NCBI RefSeq assembly: GCF_902712855.1
Contig: NZ_LR743507.1
Span: 2,342,001-2,406,000, forward strand
DNA from: Variovorax paradoxus
Lineage (GTDB): Bacteria; Pseudomonadota; Gammaproteobacteria; Burkholderiales; Burkholderiaceae_C
DNA: 64,000 nt
Direction of reading: 5' to 3'
In this document: one piece after another, positions 26,258 through 35,709 of the stretch
Numbering within the stretch: the first letter of the stretch is position 1
Layout: each line of letters begins with the position of its first letter
Notes under the pieces: generated by a model
What the model was told of the DNA's origin: nothing
What the model saw: only the letters and a program-made list of their open reading frames with translations
The model's database searches: none
Translations under genes and position numbers: made by a program

Positions 26258-28450
26258 ATGGCTGAGCGTTCGTTCGTCGAAGAAGTCAAGAAGCTGCGGC
26301 TCTCCGGGGGCGAGGTCTTTCGTGGAGAAGGCATTCTGGCCGTGACCAAGGCCCTCCTCGAGTCCGGGGTTTCCTATGTGGCGGGCTACCAGGGTGCACC
26401 GATATCGCACCTGATGGACGTGCTGGCCGATGCGCAGGACATCCTCGCCGAGCAGGGTATCCGTTTCGAGAACAGTGCCAGCGAAGCCACTGCTGCAGCC
26501 ACTCTTGCGGCATCGGTCAACTATCCGCTGCGCGGCGCCGTCACCTTCAAGGCCACCGTGGGCACCAACGTCGCGTCCGACGCGCTCGCCAACCTGGCCT
26601 CGGGCGGCGTCACCGGCGGCGCGCTTGTCATCGTGGGCGAAGACTACGGCGAAGGTTCGTCCATCATGCAGGAACGCAGCCATGCGTTCGCGATGAAGTC
26701 GCAGATGTGGCTGCTCGATCCTCGTCCCAACCTGCCGAGCATCGTCGATGCGGTGAAGCAGGGCTTCGATCTTTCGGAAGCCAGCAACACGCCCGTGATG
26801 CTCCAGTTGCGCATCCGTGCGTGCCATGTGCATGGCCACTTCATCGCTGGCGACAACAAGCGCGCCAGGTTCACGTTGAAGGATGCGCTTGAGAACCCGC
26901 AGCGCGACGTCAGCCGCATCGTGCTGCCGCCCGCGAGCTTCGTGCACGAGCAGGAAAAGGTGAGGGACCGCTGGCCTGCAGCGGTGCGTTTCATCGAGGA
27001 GCGCCAGCTCAACGAGTTCTTCTCCGAGGACGCCGACGACATCGGGATCATCGTGCAAGGCGGCAGCTACAACACGCTGCTTCGCGCGCTCGAGCGATTG
27101 GGTCTCGCCGACGTCTACGGCAACACCCAGGTGCCGCTCTACGTGATGAACGTGGCCTATCCGGTCATCGAAAGCGAAGTGATCCGCTTCTGCGAAGGAA
27201 AGCGCGCAGTGATGGTGGTGGAAGAAGGCCAGCCCAACTTCGTCGAACAGAACCTCGCGACCATCCTGCGCCACGCTGGCTCGAACACCGTTCTGCATGG
27301 CAAGGACATGCTGCCCGTGGCCGGCGAATACACCGCTGCCGAACTGCTGAAAGGCGCACGCACTTTCTGCGAGCGCTATCAGCGCCTTGCACCTTTGCCC
27401 GTGCCTGCGCCGGTGCGCAAGGTGATCCCGCTGGTGGAAGTCGCGGCAGTCGGTGTCGATGCGGCGCCGGAGCCTGCATTGCCATCCACCACGCTGGGCG
27501 AAGTCGTGCATGCCCGTCCACCGGGCTTCTGCACCGGTTGCCCCGAGCGTCCGATCTTCAGCGCGATGAAGCTGGTCGAGCGCGAACTCGGGCCGCACCA
27601 CGTGAGCGCCGACATCGGCTGCCACCTGTTCTCGATCCTGCCGCCCTTCAACATCGGCAACACCACCATGGGCTACGGCCTGGGCGGTGCGGGCGCTGCG
27701 GCGCTGAACGCGCCGGCCGGCAAGCGCGCCATCTCGATGATGGGCGACGGCGGCTTCTGGCACAACGGCCTCACCAGCGGAGTGGCCAACGCGGTCTTCA
27801 ACAAGAGCGACAACCTCACCATCGTCGTCGACAACAACTACACATCGGCCACCGGCGGACAGGACATCCTCTCGTCGCACGCCGTCAACAAGACGCGCAG
27901 CACCGGCCACGAGATCGAGCGCGCGGTGCGCGGCGTCGGCGTCGAGTGGGTGAAGACATTGCGTCGCACCTACGACGTCGCAGGCATGCGCGACGCGCTG
28001 AAAGAGGCGCTCACCACCAAGACCAAGGGTCCGAAGGTGCTCATCGCGCAGTCGGAGTGCATGCTCAACAAGCAACGCCGCGAGAAGCCGCTGGTGCGCA
28101 AGGCCGTCGCCGACGGCAAGCGCATGGTGCGCGAAAAATTCGGTGTCGATTCCGACACCTGCACCGGCGACCATTCGTGCATTCGTCTGTCTGGCTGCCC
28201 TTCGCTGTCGATCAAGCCCAATCCCGATCCGCTGCGTACCGACCCGGTGGCCACCGTGCTCGACAGCTGCGTGGGCTGCGGCGTGTGCGGCGAGGTCTCG
28301 CACGCCGCGGTGCTGTGCCCTTCGTTCTACAAGGCGCAGATCGTCAGCAACCCGAGCCGTTGGGACCTGTGGCGTGAACGCGTGCGCGCCGCCGTCATCG
28401 GCTGGCTGCAGCGTGGCGAAGCCCGCCGCCGCGAAGCCTTCGCCTTCTGA
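26258..28450 (+). CDS. Indolepyruvate ferredoxin oxidoreductase alpha-like 2-oxoacid oxidoreductase
   Basis: A 730-residue TPP and iron-sulfur enzyme that oxidatively decarboxylates aryl 2-oxo acids to acyl-CoA. Order: pyrimidine-binding domain at the N-terminus (GYQGAPISHLMDVLADA), CTGCPERP near residue 425, the TPP motif MMGDGGFWHNG with VVDNNYTSATGG, and a C-terminal two-cluster ferredoxin region (CTGDHSCIRLSGCP and CVGCGVCGEV). In this locus the likely substrate is isatinate (2-aminophenylglyoxylate), an aryl 2-oxo acid of the same class, giving anthraniloyl-CoA; that is inference. First gene of the main operon, 4 nt before its partner subunit. Confidence 0.88.
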   Translation: MAERSFVEEVKKLRLSGGEVFRGEGILAVTKALLESGVSYVAGYQGAPISHLMDVLADAQDILAEQGIRFENSASEATAAATLAASVNYPLRGAVTFKATVGTNVASDALANLASGGVTGGALVIVGEDYGEGSSIMQERSHAFAMKSQMWLLDPRPNLPSIVDAVKQGFDLSEASNTPVMLQLRIRACHVHGHFIAGDNKRARFTLKDALENPQRDVSRIVLPPASFVHEQEKVRDRWPAAVRFIEERQLNEFFSEDADDIGIIVQGGSYNTLLRALERLGLADVYGNTQVPLYVMNVAYPVIESEVIRFCEGKRAVMVVEEGQPNFVEQNLATILRHAGSNTVLHGKDMLPVAGEYTAAELLKGARTFCERYQRLAPLPVPAPVRKVIPLVEVAAVGVDAAPEPALPSTTLGEVVHARPPGFCTGCPERPIFSAMKLVERELGPHHVSADIGCHLFSILPPFNIGNTTMGYGLGGAGAAALNAPAGKRAISMMGDGGFWHNGLTSGVANAVFNKSDNLTIVVDNNYTSATGGQDILSSHAVNKTRSTGHEIERAVRGVGVEWVKTLRRTYDVAGMRDALKEALTTKTKGPKVLIAQSECMLNKQRREKPLVRKAVADGKRMVREKFGVDSDTCTGDHSCIRLSGCPSLSIKPNPDPLRTDPVATVLDSCVGCGVCGEVSHAAVLCPSFYKAQIVSNPSRWDLWRERVRAAVIGWLQRGEARRREAFAF

Positions 28451-28454
28451 AACG

Positions 28455-29957
28455 ATGACCGCTGCGCAACCCATCAAGATCGCGATCCTCGCCATGGGCG
28501 GGGAGGGCGGCGGCGTGCTGGCCGACTGGATCGTCGACATGGGCGAGGCCAACGGCTACGTCGCCCAGACCACCTCGGTGCCCGGCGTGGCCCAGCGCAC
28601 GGGCGCCACCATCTACTACGTCGAGTTGTACCCGCTGGCACAGGCCGAGGCCGATGGTGGCCGCCCGGTGCTCGCGCTCATGCCGCTGCCGGGCGATGTC
28701 GACGTAGTGCTGGCTTCGGAACTCATGGAGGCGGGGCGCGCCGTGCAGCGAGGCCTCGTCACGCAGGAACGCACGACGCTCATCGCGTCGACGCACCGCG
28801 TGTTCTCGATCGCGGAGAAGAGCGCGCTCGGAGACGGACGCGTGGAGAGCGGCCAACTGCTTGCGCACACGGCCAGGGCCGCCAAGCGGTTCATCCGCTT
28901 CGACATGGCGCAGGCGGCGGAGGCATCGGGCAGCGTGATCAGCGCCGTGCTCTTCGGCGCGCTCGCGGGCTCGGGCGTCCTGCCGTTCAGCCGCGCGCAG
29001 TTCGAATCGACCATCGAACGCGGCGGCGTGGGCGTCAAGCCCAGCCTTAAGGCCTTCGGTGCAGCGTTCGATCGCGCGCAAGGCGGCGACGACGGTGAGC
29101 CTGCGGTCCAGGCGGCGGTTGCCGCGCCTGCGCCGCAGCCGCGCCACCCGGCCGTGCGCGCGCTGGTCGAGCGCGTGCAGCGCAGCTTTCCGGAGGCCGC
29201 GCAAAACCTGTTGCTCGAAGGCGTGCGCCGTCTCATCGACTACCAGGACGTGGCGTATGCCGGCCTGTACCTCGACCGCATGGCCGCTGTAGCGGCCATC
29301 CCTGGGGACAACCAGCGCCTGCTGGACGAGACGGCGCGCCATCTGGCGCTGTGGATGTCCTACGAGGACACCGCTCGCGTGGCCGCGCTCAAGACCCGCG
29401 CCACCCGTTTCGAGCGGGTGCGGGGCGAGGCACGCGTGCAACCGGACCAGGTGCTGGCCATCAACGAATACATGCACCCGCGCCTGCAGGAGATATGCGA
29501 GACGCTGCCAGGCGGCATCGGCCGCTGGCTCATGGGGTCGACGCTGCCGAAGAAGCTCGTGGAGCGCTTCACCCAACATGGCCGCGTGATCCAGACCAGC
29601 TCGCTGCGCGGCTACCTCATGCTGCGCACCGTCGCGGCCATGAAGCGCTGGCGCCTTTCCACGATGCGCTATGCCGACGAGAACCGCCGCATCGAGCAAT
29701 GGCTGCAGCGCATTGCCGCCACAGCACAGCGCAACCCCGAGCTCGCCGTCGAGCTCGCGCAGTGCCAGCGTCTCGTGAAGGGCTACAGCGACACGCACGA
29801 GCGCGGCGTCCGCAACTACGACACCGTGATGCGCGCCTTCGAACGCGCCGGAGCGGCGCTGGCACCGGCCACGCTGCGAGAACTGCGCGACGCGGCGCTG
29901 GCCGACGAACACGGCCACAAGCTGCAGGCCGCGCTGGTACAGCACGCACTGGCCTGA
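28455..29957 (+). CDS. Indolepyruvate oxidoreductase beta-like subunit with C-terminal extension
   Basis: A 500-residue partner of the upstream gene. Residues 1-190 are the pyruvate ferredoxin oxidoreductase gamma/catalytic domain: KIAILAMGGEGGGVLADWIV and QTTSVPGVAQRTGATIYYVE. A hydrophobic and charged C-terminal region of about 290 residues follows; in two-subunit IorB proteins of proteobacteria this region is a domain of unknown function. Together with the alpha protein it would form the aryl 2-oxoacid oxidoreductase. The electron acceptor is not encoded next to it, unless the VanB-type reductase serves. Confidence 0.85.
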   Translation: MTAAQPIKIAILAMGGEGGGVLADWIVDMGEANGYVAQTTSVPGVAQRTGATIYYVELYPLAQAEADGGRPVLALMPLPGDVDVVLASELMEAGRAVQRGLVTQERTTLIASTHRVFSIAEKSALGDGRVESGQLLAHTARAAKRFIRFDMAQAAEASGSVISAVLFGALAGSGVLPFSRAQFESTIERGGVGVKPSLKAFGAAFDRAQGGDDGEPAVQAAVAAPAPQPRHPAVRALVERVQRSFPEAAQNLLLEGVRRLIDYQDVAYAGLYLDRMAAVAAIPGDNQRLLDETARHLALWMSYEDTARVAALKTRATRFERVRGEARVQPDQVLAINEYMHPRLQEICETLPGGIGRWLMGSTLPKKLVERFTQHGRVIQTSSLRGYLMLRTVAAMKRWRLSTMRYADENRRIEQWLQRIAATAQRNPELAVELAQCQRLVKGYSDTHERGVRNYDTVMRAFERAGAALAPATLRELRDAALADEHGHKLQAALVQHALA

Positions 29958-29970
29958 AGAGACGAAGAAG

Positions 29971-30963
29971 ATGACCGCACCCTCCGCCACCCTTTCATTG
30001 CGCGTCGTCGAAGCGCGGGAACTGAATCCGCTGATCCGCATGCTGCGTCTGCGCGCCGACGATGGCCGTGCACTGCCCGGTTTCGCGGCCGGTGCGCACG
30101 TCCGCGTGCAGGTGTCGCTGCCCGATGGCAGGACGGACTGGCGCCATTACTCGCTCATCAATTTCGCGACCGCCCGCAATGCCACCAATGCGCCGACGGA
30201 GTATGTGATCGCTGTGCGCAAGGAAGCGGAGGGCCGGGGCGGCTCGCGCTTCATGCACGAGCATCTGAGGGAGGGCGACGCGCTTGCGATCGAAGCCCCG
30301 AAGAACGACTTTCCGCTGCACACCGGGCCGGGCGGCTCGGTGCTGGTGGCCGGCGGCATCGGCGTCACGCCGCTCGCCACCATGGCCGCCCGCCGCCGTG
30401 CGGAAGGCGCGCCCGTGCGCATGCACTATGCCGGCCGTGCGCGTGAGCTGATGGCTTTCCTGCCCGAGCTGCAGGACCTGCTGGGCGACGACCTGCGCGT
30501 GCACACCGACGCAGAAGCCGGCCGGCCGCTGGACATCGACGCACTGCTCGACGACGTGCCCGCTGGCGACCGCCTCTACGTCTGCGGCCCGAAGGTCATG
30601 CTCGACGCCGTGCTGGAGCGCACGCAGGCACGCGGCTGGGAGCACGACCGCGTGCACTTCGAACTGTTCACCGAGGTCGTCGCCGAGGCCGGCGACCAGC
30701 CTTTCGAAGTGGAGCTGGCGCAGTCGGGCCAGCGCTTCACCGTGCCGGCCGACCAGAGCATCCTCGACTGCCTCATCGAGCATGGCTGCGATCCGATGTT
30801 CGACTGCAAGCGCGGCGAGTGCGGCGTGTGCGCCGTGCCTGTGCTCGAGGGCGAGATCGACCACCGCGACTACGTGCTGACCGCCCGCGAGAAGGCCGAG
30901 GGCGCCGTCATGCAGATCTGCATCTCGCGCGCCAAGGGCGCGCGCCTGGTGCTGGACATCTGA
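29971..30963 (+). CDS. PDR/VanB-type ferredoxin-NAD(P)H oxidoreductase for Rieske oxygenase
   Basis: A 330-residue electron-transfer protein: flavin-binding barrel (RHYSLINFATA near residues 53-63), NAD-binding domain (VLVAGGIGVTPLATMAA, and VCGPKVML), and a C-terminal plant-type [2Fe-2S] domain with Cys279, Cys284, Cys287 and Cys317 (CKRGECGVC and QIC). It passes electrons from NADH to the Rieske cluster of an oxygenase. It lies 19 nt before the first Rieske alpha gene. No second reductase is present, so it may serve both oxygenase pairs. Confidence 0.92.
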   Translation: MTAPSATLSLRVVEARELNPLIRMLRLRADDGRALPGFAAGAHVRVQVSLPDGRTDWRHYSLINFATARNATNAPTEYVIAVRKEAEGRGGSRFMHEHLREGDALAIEAPKNDFPLHTGPGGSVLVAGGIGVTPLATMAARRRAEGAPVRMHYAGRARELMAFLPELQDLLGDDLRVHTDAEAGRPLDIDALLDDVPAGDRLYVCGPKVMLDAVLERTQARGWEHDRVHFELFTEVVAEAGDQPFEVELAQSGQRFTVPADQSILDCLIEHGCDPMFDCKRGECGVCAVPVLEGEIDHRDYVLTAREKAEGAVMQICISRAKGARLVLDI

Positions 30964-30982
30964 AGCCGGGAGCCACGACACC

Positions 30983-32296
30983 ATGACCGCATACAGAGAC
31001 AACCCCGATGCGATCCGCGCGCTGGTGCAGGACGACCGCGTGCACCGCGACCTGTACACCAGCCAGGAGCTGTTCGAGCTGGAGCAGCAGCACTTCTTCG
31101 CCAACACCTGGAACTACGTCGGCCACGAGAGCCAGCTGCCCAAGCCCGGAGACTGGATCAGCAACGAGATCGCGGGCCGTCCGCTGATCATCGTGCGCCA
31201 TTCGGACGGCAGCGTGCGCGCCATGATGAACCGATGCGCCCACAAGGGCTCGCGGCTGGTCAACGGGCCCTGTGGCAACACCGGCAAGTTCTTCCGCTGC
31301 CCCTATCACGCCTGGACCTTCAAGACCGACGGCGCCCCGCTGGCCATTCCACTGAAGACGGGCTACGAGCACACGCAGCTGCACGAGTGCGAATCGGGCA
31401 AGGGCCTCACCACGGTGAAGCACGTACGCAGCCATCGCGGCTTCATCTTCGTGAAGATCAACGACGCGGGGCCGGATTTCGACGAGTACTTCGGGGACTC
31501 GCTGAGCTCCATCGACAACATGGCCGATCGCTCGCCCGAAGGCGAGCTCGAGATCGCCGGCGGCTGCCTGCGCTTCATGCACCAGTGCAACTGGAAGATG
31601 TTCGTCGAGAACCTCAACGACACCATGCACCCCATGGTGGCGCACGAGTCCTCGGCCGGCACCGCCAAGCGCATGTGGGCCGACAAGCCGGCCGACGAGC
31701 CCAAGCCCATGGCCGTGGAGCAGTTCGTGCCCTTCATGTCCGACTACAAGTTCTTCGAGGACATGGGCATCCGCACCTACGACAACGGCCACAGCTTCAC
31801 GGGCGTGCACTTCAGCATCCACAGCAAGTACAAGGCGATCCCCGCATACGACGACGCCATGAAGGCGCGCTACGGCGAGGAGAAGACCGCACAGATCCTC
31901 GGCATGGCGCGGCACAACACCGTGTACTACCCGAACCTCACGATCAAGGGCGCGATCCAGGCGATCCGCGTGGTCAAGCCGATCTCGGCCGACAGGACCC
32001 TGATCGAGAGCTGGACCTTCCGCCTGAAGGGCGCGCCGCCCGAACTGCTGCAGCGCACCACCATGTACAACCGCCTGATCAACTCGCCGTTCTCGGTGGT
32101 GGGCCACGACGACCTGCAGGCCTATCGCGGCATGCAGGCCGGTCTGCATGCGAGCGGCAACGAATGGGTAAGCCTGCACCGCGACTACGACCCGTCGGAA
32201 CTGAAGGGCGGCGAGATCACCACCGGCGGTACCAACGAGCTGCCGATGCGCAACCAGTACCGCAGCTGGGTGCAGCGCATGACGGAGACGATGTAA
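30983..32296 (+). CDS. Rieske non-heme iron aromatic oxygenase, alpha subunit (pair 1)
   Basis: A 437-residue catalytic subunit. The Rieske [2Fe-2S] ligands are Cys85, His87, Cys106 and His109 (CAHKGS and CPYHAW). The mononuclear iron site is in NDTMHPMVAHE, with Asp213 bridging and His216 and His221 as ligands. In iad-type auxin loci a Rieske alpha/beta pair (IadDE) is reported as sufficient to degrade indole-3-acetate; this pair, next to the reductase, is one of two candidates. Unusually, a 93-bp repeat separates it from its beta subunit gene. Confidence 0.9.
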   Translation: MTAYRDNPDAIRALVQDDRVHRDLYTSQELFELEQQHFFANTWNYVGHESQLPKPGDWISNEIAGRPLIIVRHSDGSVRAMMNRCAHKGSRLVNGPCGNTGKFFRCPYHAWTFKTDGAPLAIPLKTGYEHTQLHECESGKGLTTVKHVRSHRGFIFVKINDAGPDFDEYFGDSLSSIDNMADRSPEGELEIAGGCLRFMHQCNWKMFVENLNDTMHPMVAHESSAGTAKRMWADKPADEPKPMAVEQFVPFMSDYKFFEDMGIRTYDNGHSFTGVHFSIHSKYKAIPAYDDAMKARYGEEKTAQILGMARHNTVYYPNLTIKGAIQAIRVVKPISADRTLIESWTFRLKGAPPELLQRTTMYNRLINSPFSVVGHDDLQAYRGMQAGLHASGNEWVSLHRDYDPSELKGGEITTGGTNELPMRNQYRSWVQRMTETM

Positions 32297-32303
32297 ATGG
32301 CCA

Positions 32304-32396
32304 ACCCCCAGGCTTCGCGCACTTCGTGTCGCTTCTCCAACCCCCTTGCAGGGGGCAACACCAGCGGCCCGGCAAAGCCGGTTCCGCGGTGTTCCT
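32304..32396. repeat. Dispersed hairpin repeat, copy A
   Basis: A 93-bp element that differs from copy B (36965-37057) at three positions only. It has two hairpins: a short one with CCCCC and GGGGG arms around TTGCA, and a long imperfect one running from AACACC to GGTGTT with CCCGGC/GCCGG at its core. It sits inside an operon, between the alpha and beta oxygenase genes, in a gap of 119 nt where neighbouring gaps are 0-20 nt. Confidence 0.88.
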
Positions 32397-32415
32397 CGAA
32401 TGGGGAGGTACTGAA

Positions 32416-32898
32416 ATGACATCGGTGACTCATCAGGACCTGATCGACTTCGTCGTGAACGAAGCGCACCTTCTCGACACGCGCCGCTACGAGGAGTGGA
32501 ATGCGCTCTTCACCGAAAACGCGTTCTACTGGATTCCGCTCGTGCCCGACCAGGAAGACGGCCTCAACCATACCTCGCACCTCTACGAGGACAAGCTGCT
32601 GCGCGACCTGCGCATCGAGCGCCTCAAGAGCCCGCGCGCCTTCTCGCAGCAGCCGGCGAGCCGCTGCCACCACCTGCTGCAGGTGCCGGTGGTCGAGCAG
32701 TTCGATGCCCAGGCCAACCGCTTCGTGGTTCGCACCGCGTTCCACTATACCGAGTCGCAGGGCGACGAGCTGCAGTTCTACGTCGGCACCTTCTTCCATC
32801 ACCTCGCCGTGCAGGGCGGTGCGCTGCGCATGACGCTCAAGCGCGTCAACCTGCTCAACTGCGACGCGGCGCTTCCGGCCGTGCAGCTCTTCATCTAA
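32416..32898 (+). CDS. Rieske oxygenase beta subunit (pair 1)
   Basis: A 160-residue structural subunit with the SnoaL-like/NTF2 fold of ring-hydroxylating dioxygenase small subunits. It begins with a helix FVVNEAHLLDTRRYEEWNALFTENAFYWIPL and ends with the family's C-terminal strand and ALPAVQLFI, a tail almost identical to that of the second beta subunit. Its ATG lies beyond repeat copy A and has GGAGG upstream. The CoA ligase follows after 7 nt. Confidence 0.9.
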   Translation: MTSVTHQDLIDFVVNEAHLLDTRRYEEWNALFTENAFYWIPLVPDQEDGLNHTSHLYEDKLLRDLRIERLKSPRAFSQQPASRCHHLLQVPVVEQFDAQANRFVVRTAFHYTESQGDELQFYVGTFFHHLAVQGGALRMTLKRVNLLNCDAALPAVQLFI

Positions 32899-32905
32899 GG
32901 ACGCG

Positions 32906-34540
32906 ATGCCCCACGCCACCGTCCATCAAGTCTTTGCGGCGACCGCGGCGCGCACGCCGCAGGCCGAGTTCCTGTTCACCGAATCGGTGACCGCCGCCGC
33001 CTACGGCATCGAGGCCGGTGCCATCCGCTGGGGCGAGGCTGCAGGCGAGGTCGAGCGCCTGCGCGCGGCCTATGCGCAGGCCGGCTACGGGCATGGCCAC
33101 CGCGTCGGCCTGCTGCTGGAGAACCGGCCCGCCTTCATCTTCCACTGGCTGGCGTTGAATGCGCTGGGCGCGAGCGTGGTGCCGATCAATGCCGAGATGC
33201 GCTCGGCCGAACTGGTCTATCTCATCGGCCACAGCGAGATCGGCCTGGCCGTGACGCTGCCGGGCCGTGCCGCCGACCTCCGGGCGGCCGCGGCGCAGGC
33301 CGGCGTGGCCTTCGAGACGATGGGCCCGGACGATGCCGTGCCGCCGGCGAAGACCGCCGGACCGCGTGCCCACGAACCCATCGGCATCGACACCGAATGC
33401 GGCCTGCTCTATACCTCGGGCACCACGGGCCGTCCGAAGGGTTGCATCCTGAGCAACGCCTACTTCCTGCGCGCGGGCGAGTGGTACGCCGCGCTGGACG
33501 GTGTGTGCAGCATCCGCCCGGACATGGAGCGCGTCATCACGCCGCTGCCGCTCAACCACATGAACGCGATGGCGTTCTCCACCATGGTGGTGCTGGTGGC
33601 GGGCGGTTGCCTGGTGCAGCTCGACCGCTTCCATCCCAAGAGCTGGCTCGCCAGCGCCAGGGAAAGCGGCGCCACCATCGTGCACTACCTCGGCGTGATG
33701 CCCGCGATGCTGCTGTCCGCACCCGCATCGCCGGCCGACCGCGACCATGCGATCCGCTGGGGCTTCGGCGCGGGCGTCGACCGCAAGAACCACGCACCGT
33801 TCGAGGAGCGCTTCGGCTTTCCGCTCGTCGAAGCCTGGGCCATGACCGAGACCGGCGCCGCCGCCTGCATCATGGCCAACCGCGAGCCGCGCCTGGTGGG
33901 CACGAGCTGCTTCGGGCGGCAGGAGGAGTTCGTCGAGATCCGCCTGGTCGGCGAGGACGGCCACGAGGCGGCGGTCGATGCGCCGGGCGAACTGCTGGTG
34001 CGGTCTTCGGGCAGCGACCCGAAGCGCTACTTCTTCTCCGGCTATCTGAAGGACGAGGAGGCCACGCGCGAAGCCTGGGCCGACGGCTGGTTCCATACCG
34101 GCGACCTGGTGCGCCGCGACGCGCAGGGCAACTTCTTCTTCGTCGACCGCAAGAAGAACGTGATCCGCCGCAGCGGCGAGAACATCTCGGCGGTCGAGGT
34201 CGAGAGCGTGCTGAACCAGCATCCGGCCGTGAAGGCGTCGGCGGTGGCCGCCACGCCCGACGCAGTGCGCGGCGACGAAGTACTGGCCTGCATCGTGATG
34301 CGCGAAGGCGCCGATGCCTCGCAGCCCGCGCAGACCGCCGCCAGCATCGTCGAGCACGCGCTGGCGCAGCTGGCGTACTACAAAGCACCCGGCTACGTCG
34401 CCTTCGTCGATGCGTTGCCCCTCACCCCGTCGCAGAAGATCCAGCGCGGCCAACTGCGCGAGATGGCGCAGTCGCTGCCGGGGCAGGGCCACTGCATCGA
34501 CACCCGCGCGATGAAGAAACGACAGGTGGGCGCGGCATGA
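32906..34540 (+). CDS. AMP-forming acyl-CoA ligase (ligase 1)
   Basis: A 544-residue ANL-superfamily enzyme that activates a carboxylic acid with ATP and CoA. The P-loop is LLYTSGTTGRPKG (residues 167-179); other marks are AWAMTETGAA, GWFHTGDLVRRDAQGNFFFVDRKKN and the adenylation Lys in PSQKIQRGQL. It is placed directly between oxygenase pair 1 and the thiolase-like gene, and overlaps the latter by 4 nt. I infer that it activates the oxygenated indole-acetate product (dioxindole-3-acetate) so that its side chain can be removed as acetyl-CoA. Confidence 0.88.
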   Translation: MPHATVHQVFAATAARTPQAEFLFTESVTAAAYGIEAGAIRWGEAAGEVERLRAAYAQAGYGHGHRVGLLLENRPAFIFHWLALNALGASVVPINAEMRSAELVYLIGHSEIGLAVTLPGRAADLRAAAAQAGVAFETMGPDDAVPPAKTAGPRAHEPIGIDTECGLLYTSGTTGRPKGCILSNAYFLRAGEWYAALDGVCSIRPDMERVITPLPLNHMNAMAFSTMVVLVAGGCLVQLDRFHPKSWLASARESGATIVHYLGVMPAMLLSAPASPADRDHAIRWGFGAGVDRKNHAPFEERFGFPLVEAWAMTETGAAACIMANREPRLVGTSCFGRQEEFVEIRLVGEDGHEAAVDAPGELLVRSSGSDPKRYFFSGYLKDEEATREAWADGWFHTGDLVRRDAQGNFFFVDRKKNVIRRSGENISAVEVESVLNQHPAVKASAVAATPDAVRGDEVLACIVMREGADASQPAQTAASIVEHALAQLAYYKAPGYVAFVDALPLTPSQKIQRGQLREMAQSLPGQGHCIDTRAMKKRQVGAA

Positions 34541-35709
34541 CGAAACCGCGACTCTCCTACGAAGGCGTCGCGGTCGCGGTGCCCATCACCGTGCCGTATG
34601 TGCGCTACTCCACGCGCACCGCGCACTGGTTCATCGGCCAGGCGATCGAGGCGCTGGTCCAGGCCAGCGGCGTGCCCAAGGAACAGATCGACGGACTGTG
34701 CCTCAGCAGCTTCTCGCTCGCACCCGATACGGCGGTCGGCGTCACGCAGCACCTCGGCATGTCGCCCCGCTGGCTCGACCATGTGCCCACCGGAGGCGCC
34801 TCCGGCGTGATGTGCCTGCGCCGTGCGGCACGTGCGGTGCAGGCGGGCGATGCCGACATCGTTGCCTGCGTTGGCGCGGACACCAACCATGTCGACTCCT
34901 TCCGCCAGACGCTCGGCAGCTTCAGCAACTTCGCGCGCGACGCAAGCTATCCCTACGGCTCGGGCGGGCCCAACTCGATCTTCGCTTTCATCACCGCCAA
35001 CTACATGCGCACCTACGGCGCGAAGCGCGAAGACTTCGGCCGCATCTGCGTCGACCAGCGCACCAATGCGCTCGGCAATCCGAACGCGATGTTCAAGAAG
35101 GCGTTGACGCTCGACGAGTACATGGATTCGCGGCCCATCTCCGACCCGATCCACCTGTTCGACTGCGTCATGCCCTGCGCGGGCGCCGACGCGTTCCTGG
35201 TGATGAGCGAAGAGCGCGCGCGCGACCTCGGGCTGGCGCACGTGGTGATCCGAGGCGCCATCGAACGCCACAACGCCTATGCCGAAGATCCTGTGATGGT
35301 GCAGGGCGGCTGGCGCAAGGACCGCGACGACCTCTACGCGCAGGCCGGTGTACAGCCCGCCCAGCTCGATTTCGTGCAGACCTACGACGACTATCCGGTC
35401 ATCGTGATGATGCAGTTCGAAGACCTCGGTTTCTGCGAGAAGGGCGAGGGCTCGGCCTTCGTGCAGTCGAACACCATGACCTTCGACGGCAGCTTTCCGA
35501 ACAACACGAGCGGCGGGCAGCTGTCCGCAGGGCAGGCCGGCGCGGCCGGCGGCTTCCTCGGCATGGTCGAGGCGATCCGGCAATTGACCGGCCAGGCCGG
35601 ACAACGCGCCGTGCCGAACGCCCAGCTGGGCCTTGTTGCCGGCTTCGGCATGGTGACCTACGACCGCTGCCTTTGCACAGGCGCCGTCATTCTCGGGAGA
35701 ACCGCATGA
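34537..35709 (+). CDS. Thiolase-superfamily lipid-transfer-type protein lacking the catalytic Cys and His (putative retro-aldolase)
   Basis: A 390-residue SCP2-thiolase-like protein. At the nucleophile position the family Cys is Gly87 (VPTGGASGV), and the GHP histidine is Gln333 (SAGQAGAAGG). The C-terminal CTG (380-382) resembles the second Cys motif. Tyrosines at 283, 286 (QTYDDYP) and 375 are candidates for acid/base roles. The same losses define Ltp2-type aldolases of steroid catabolism, which work with a DUF35 partner to split tertiary beta-hydroxyacyl-CoA. A DUF35 protein is encoded next, overlapping by 4 nt. I infer cleavage of dioxindole-3-acetyl-CoA to isatin and acetyl-CoA. Confidence 0.85.
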   Translation: MTKPRLSYEGVAVAVPITVPYVRYSTRTAHWFIGQAIEALVQASGVPKEQIDGLCLSSFSLAPDTAVGVTQHLGMSPRWLDHVPTGGASGVMCLRRAARAVQAGDADIVACVGADTNHVDSFRQTLGSFSNFARDASYPYGSGGPNSIFAFITANYMRTYGAKREDFGRICVDQRTNALGNPNAMFKKALTLDEYMDSRPISDPIHLFDCVMPCAGADAFLVMSEERARDLGLAHVVIRGAIERHNAYAEDPVMVQGGWRKDRDDLYAQAGVQPAQLDFVQTYDDYPVIVMMQFEDLGFCEKGEGSAFVQSNTMTFDGSFPNNTSGGQLSAGQAGAAGGFLGMVEAIRQLTGQAGQRAVPNAQLGLVAGFGMVTYDRCLCTGAVILGRTA

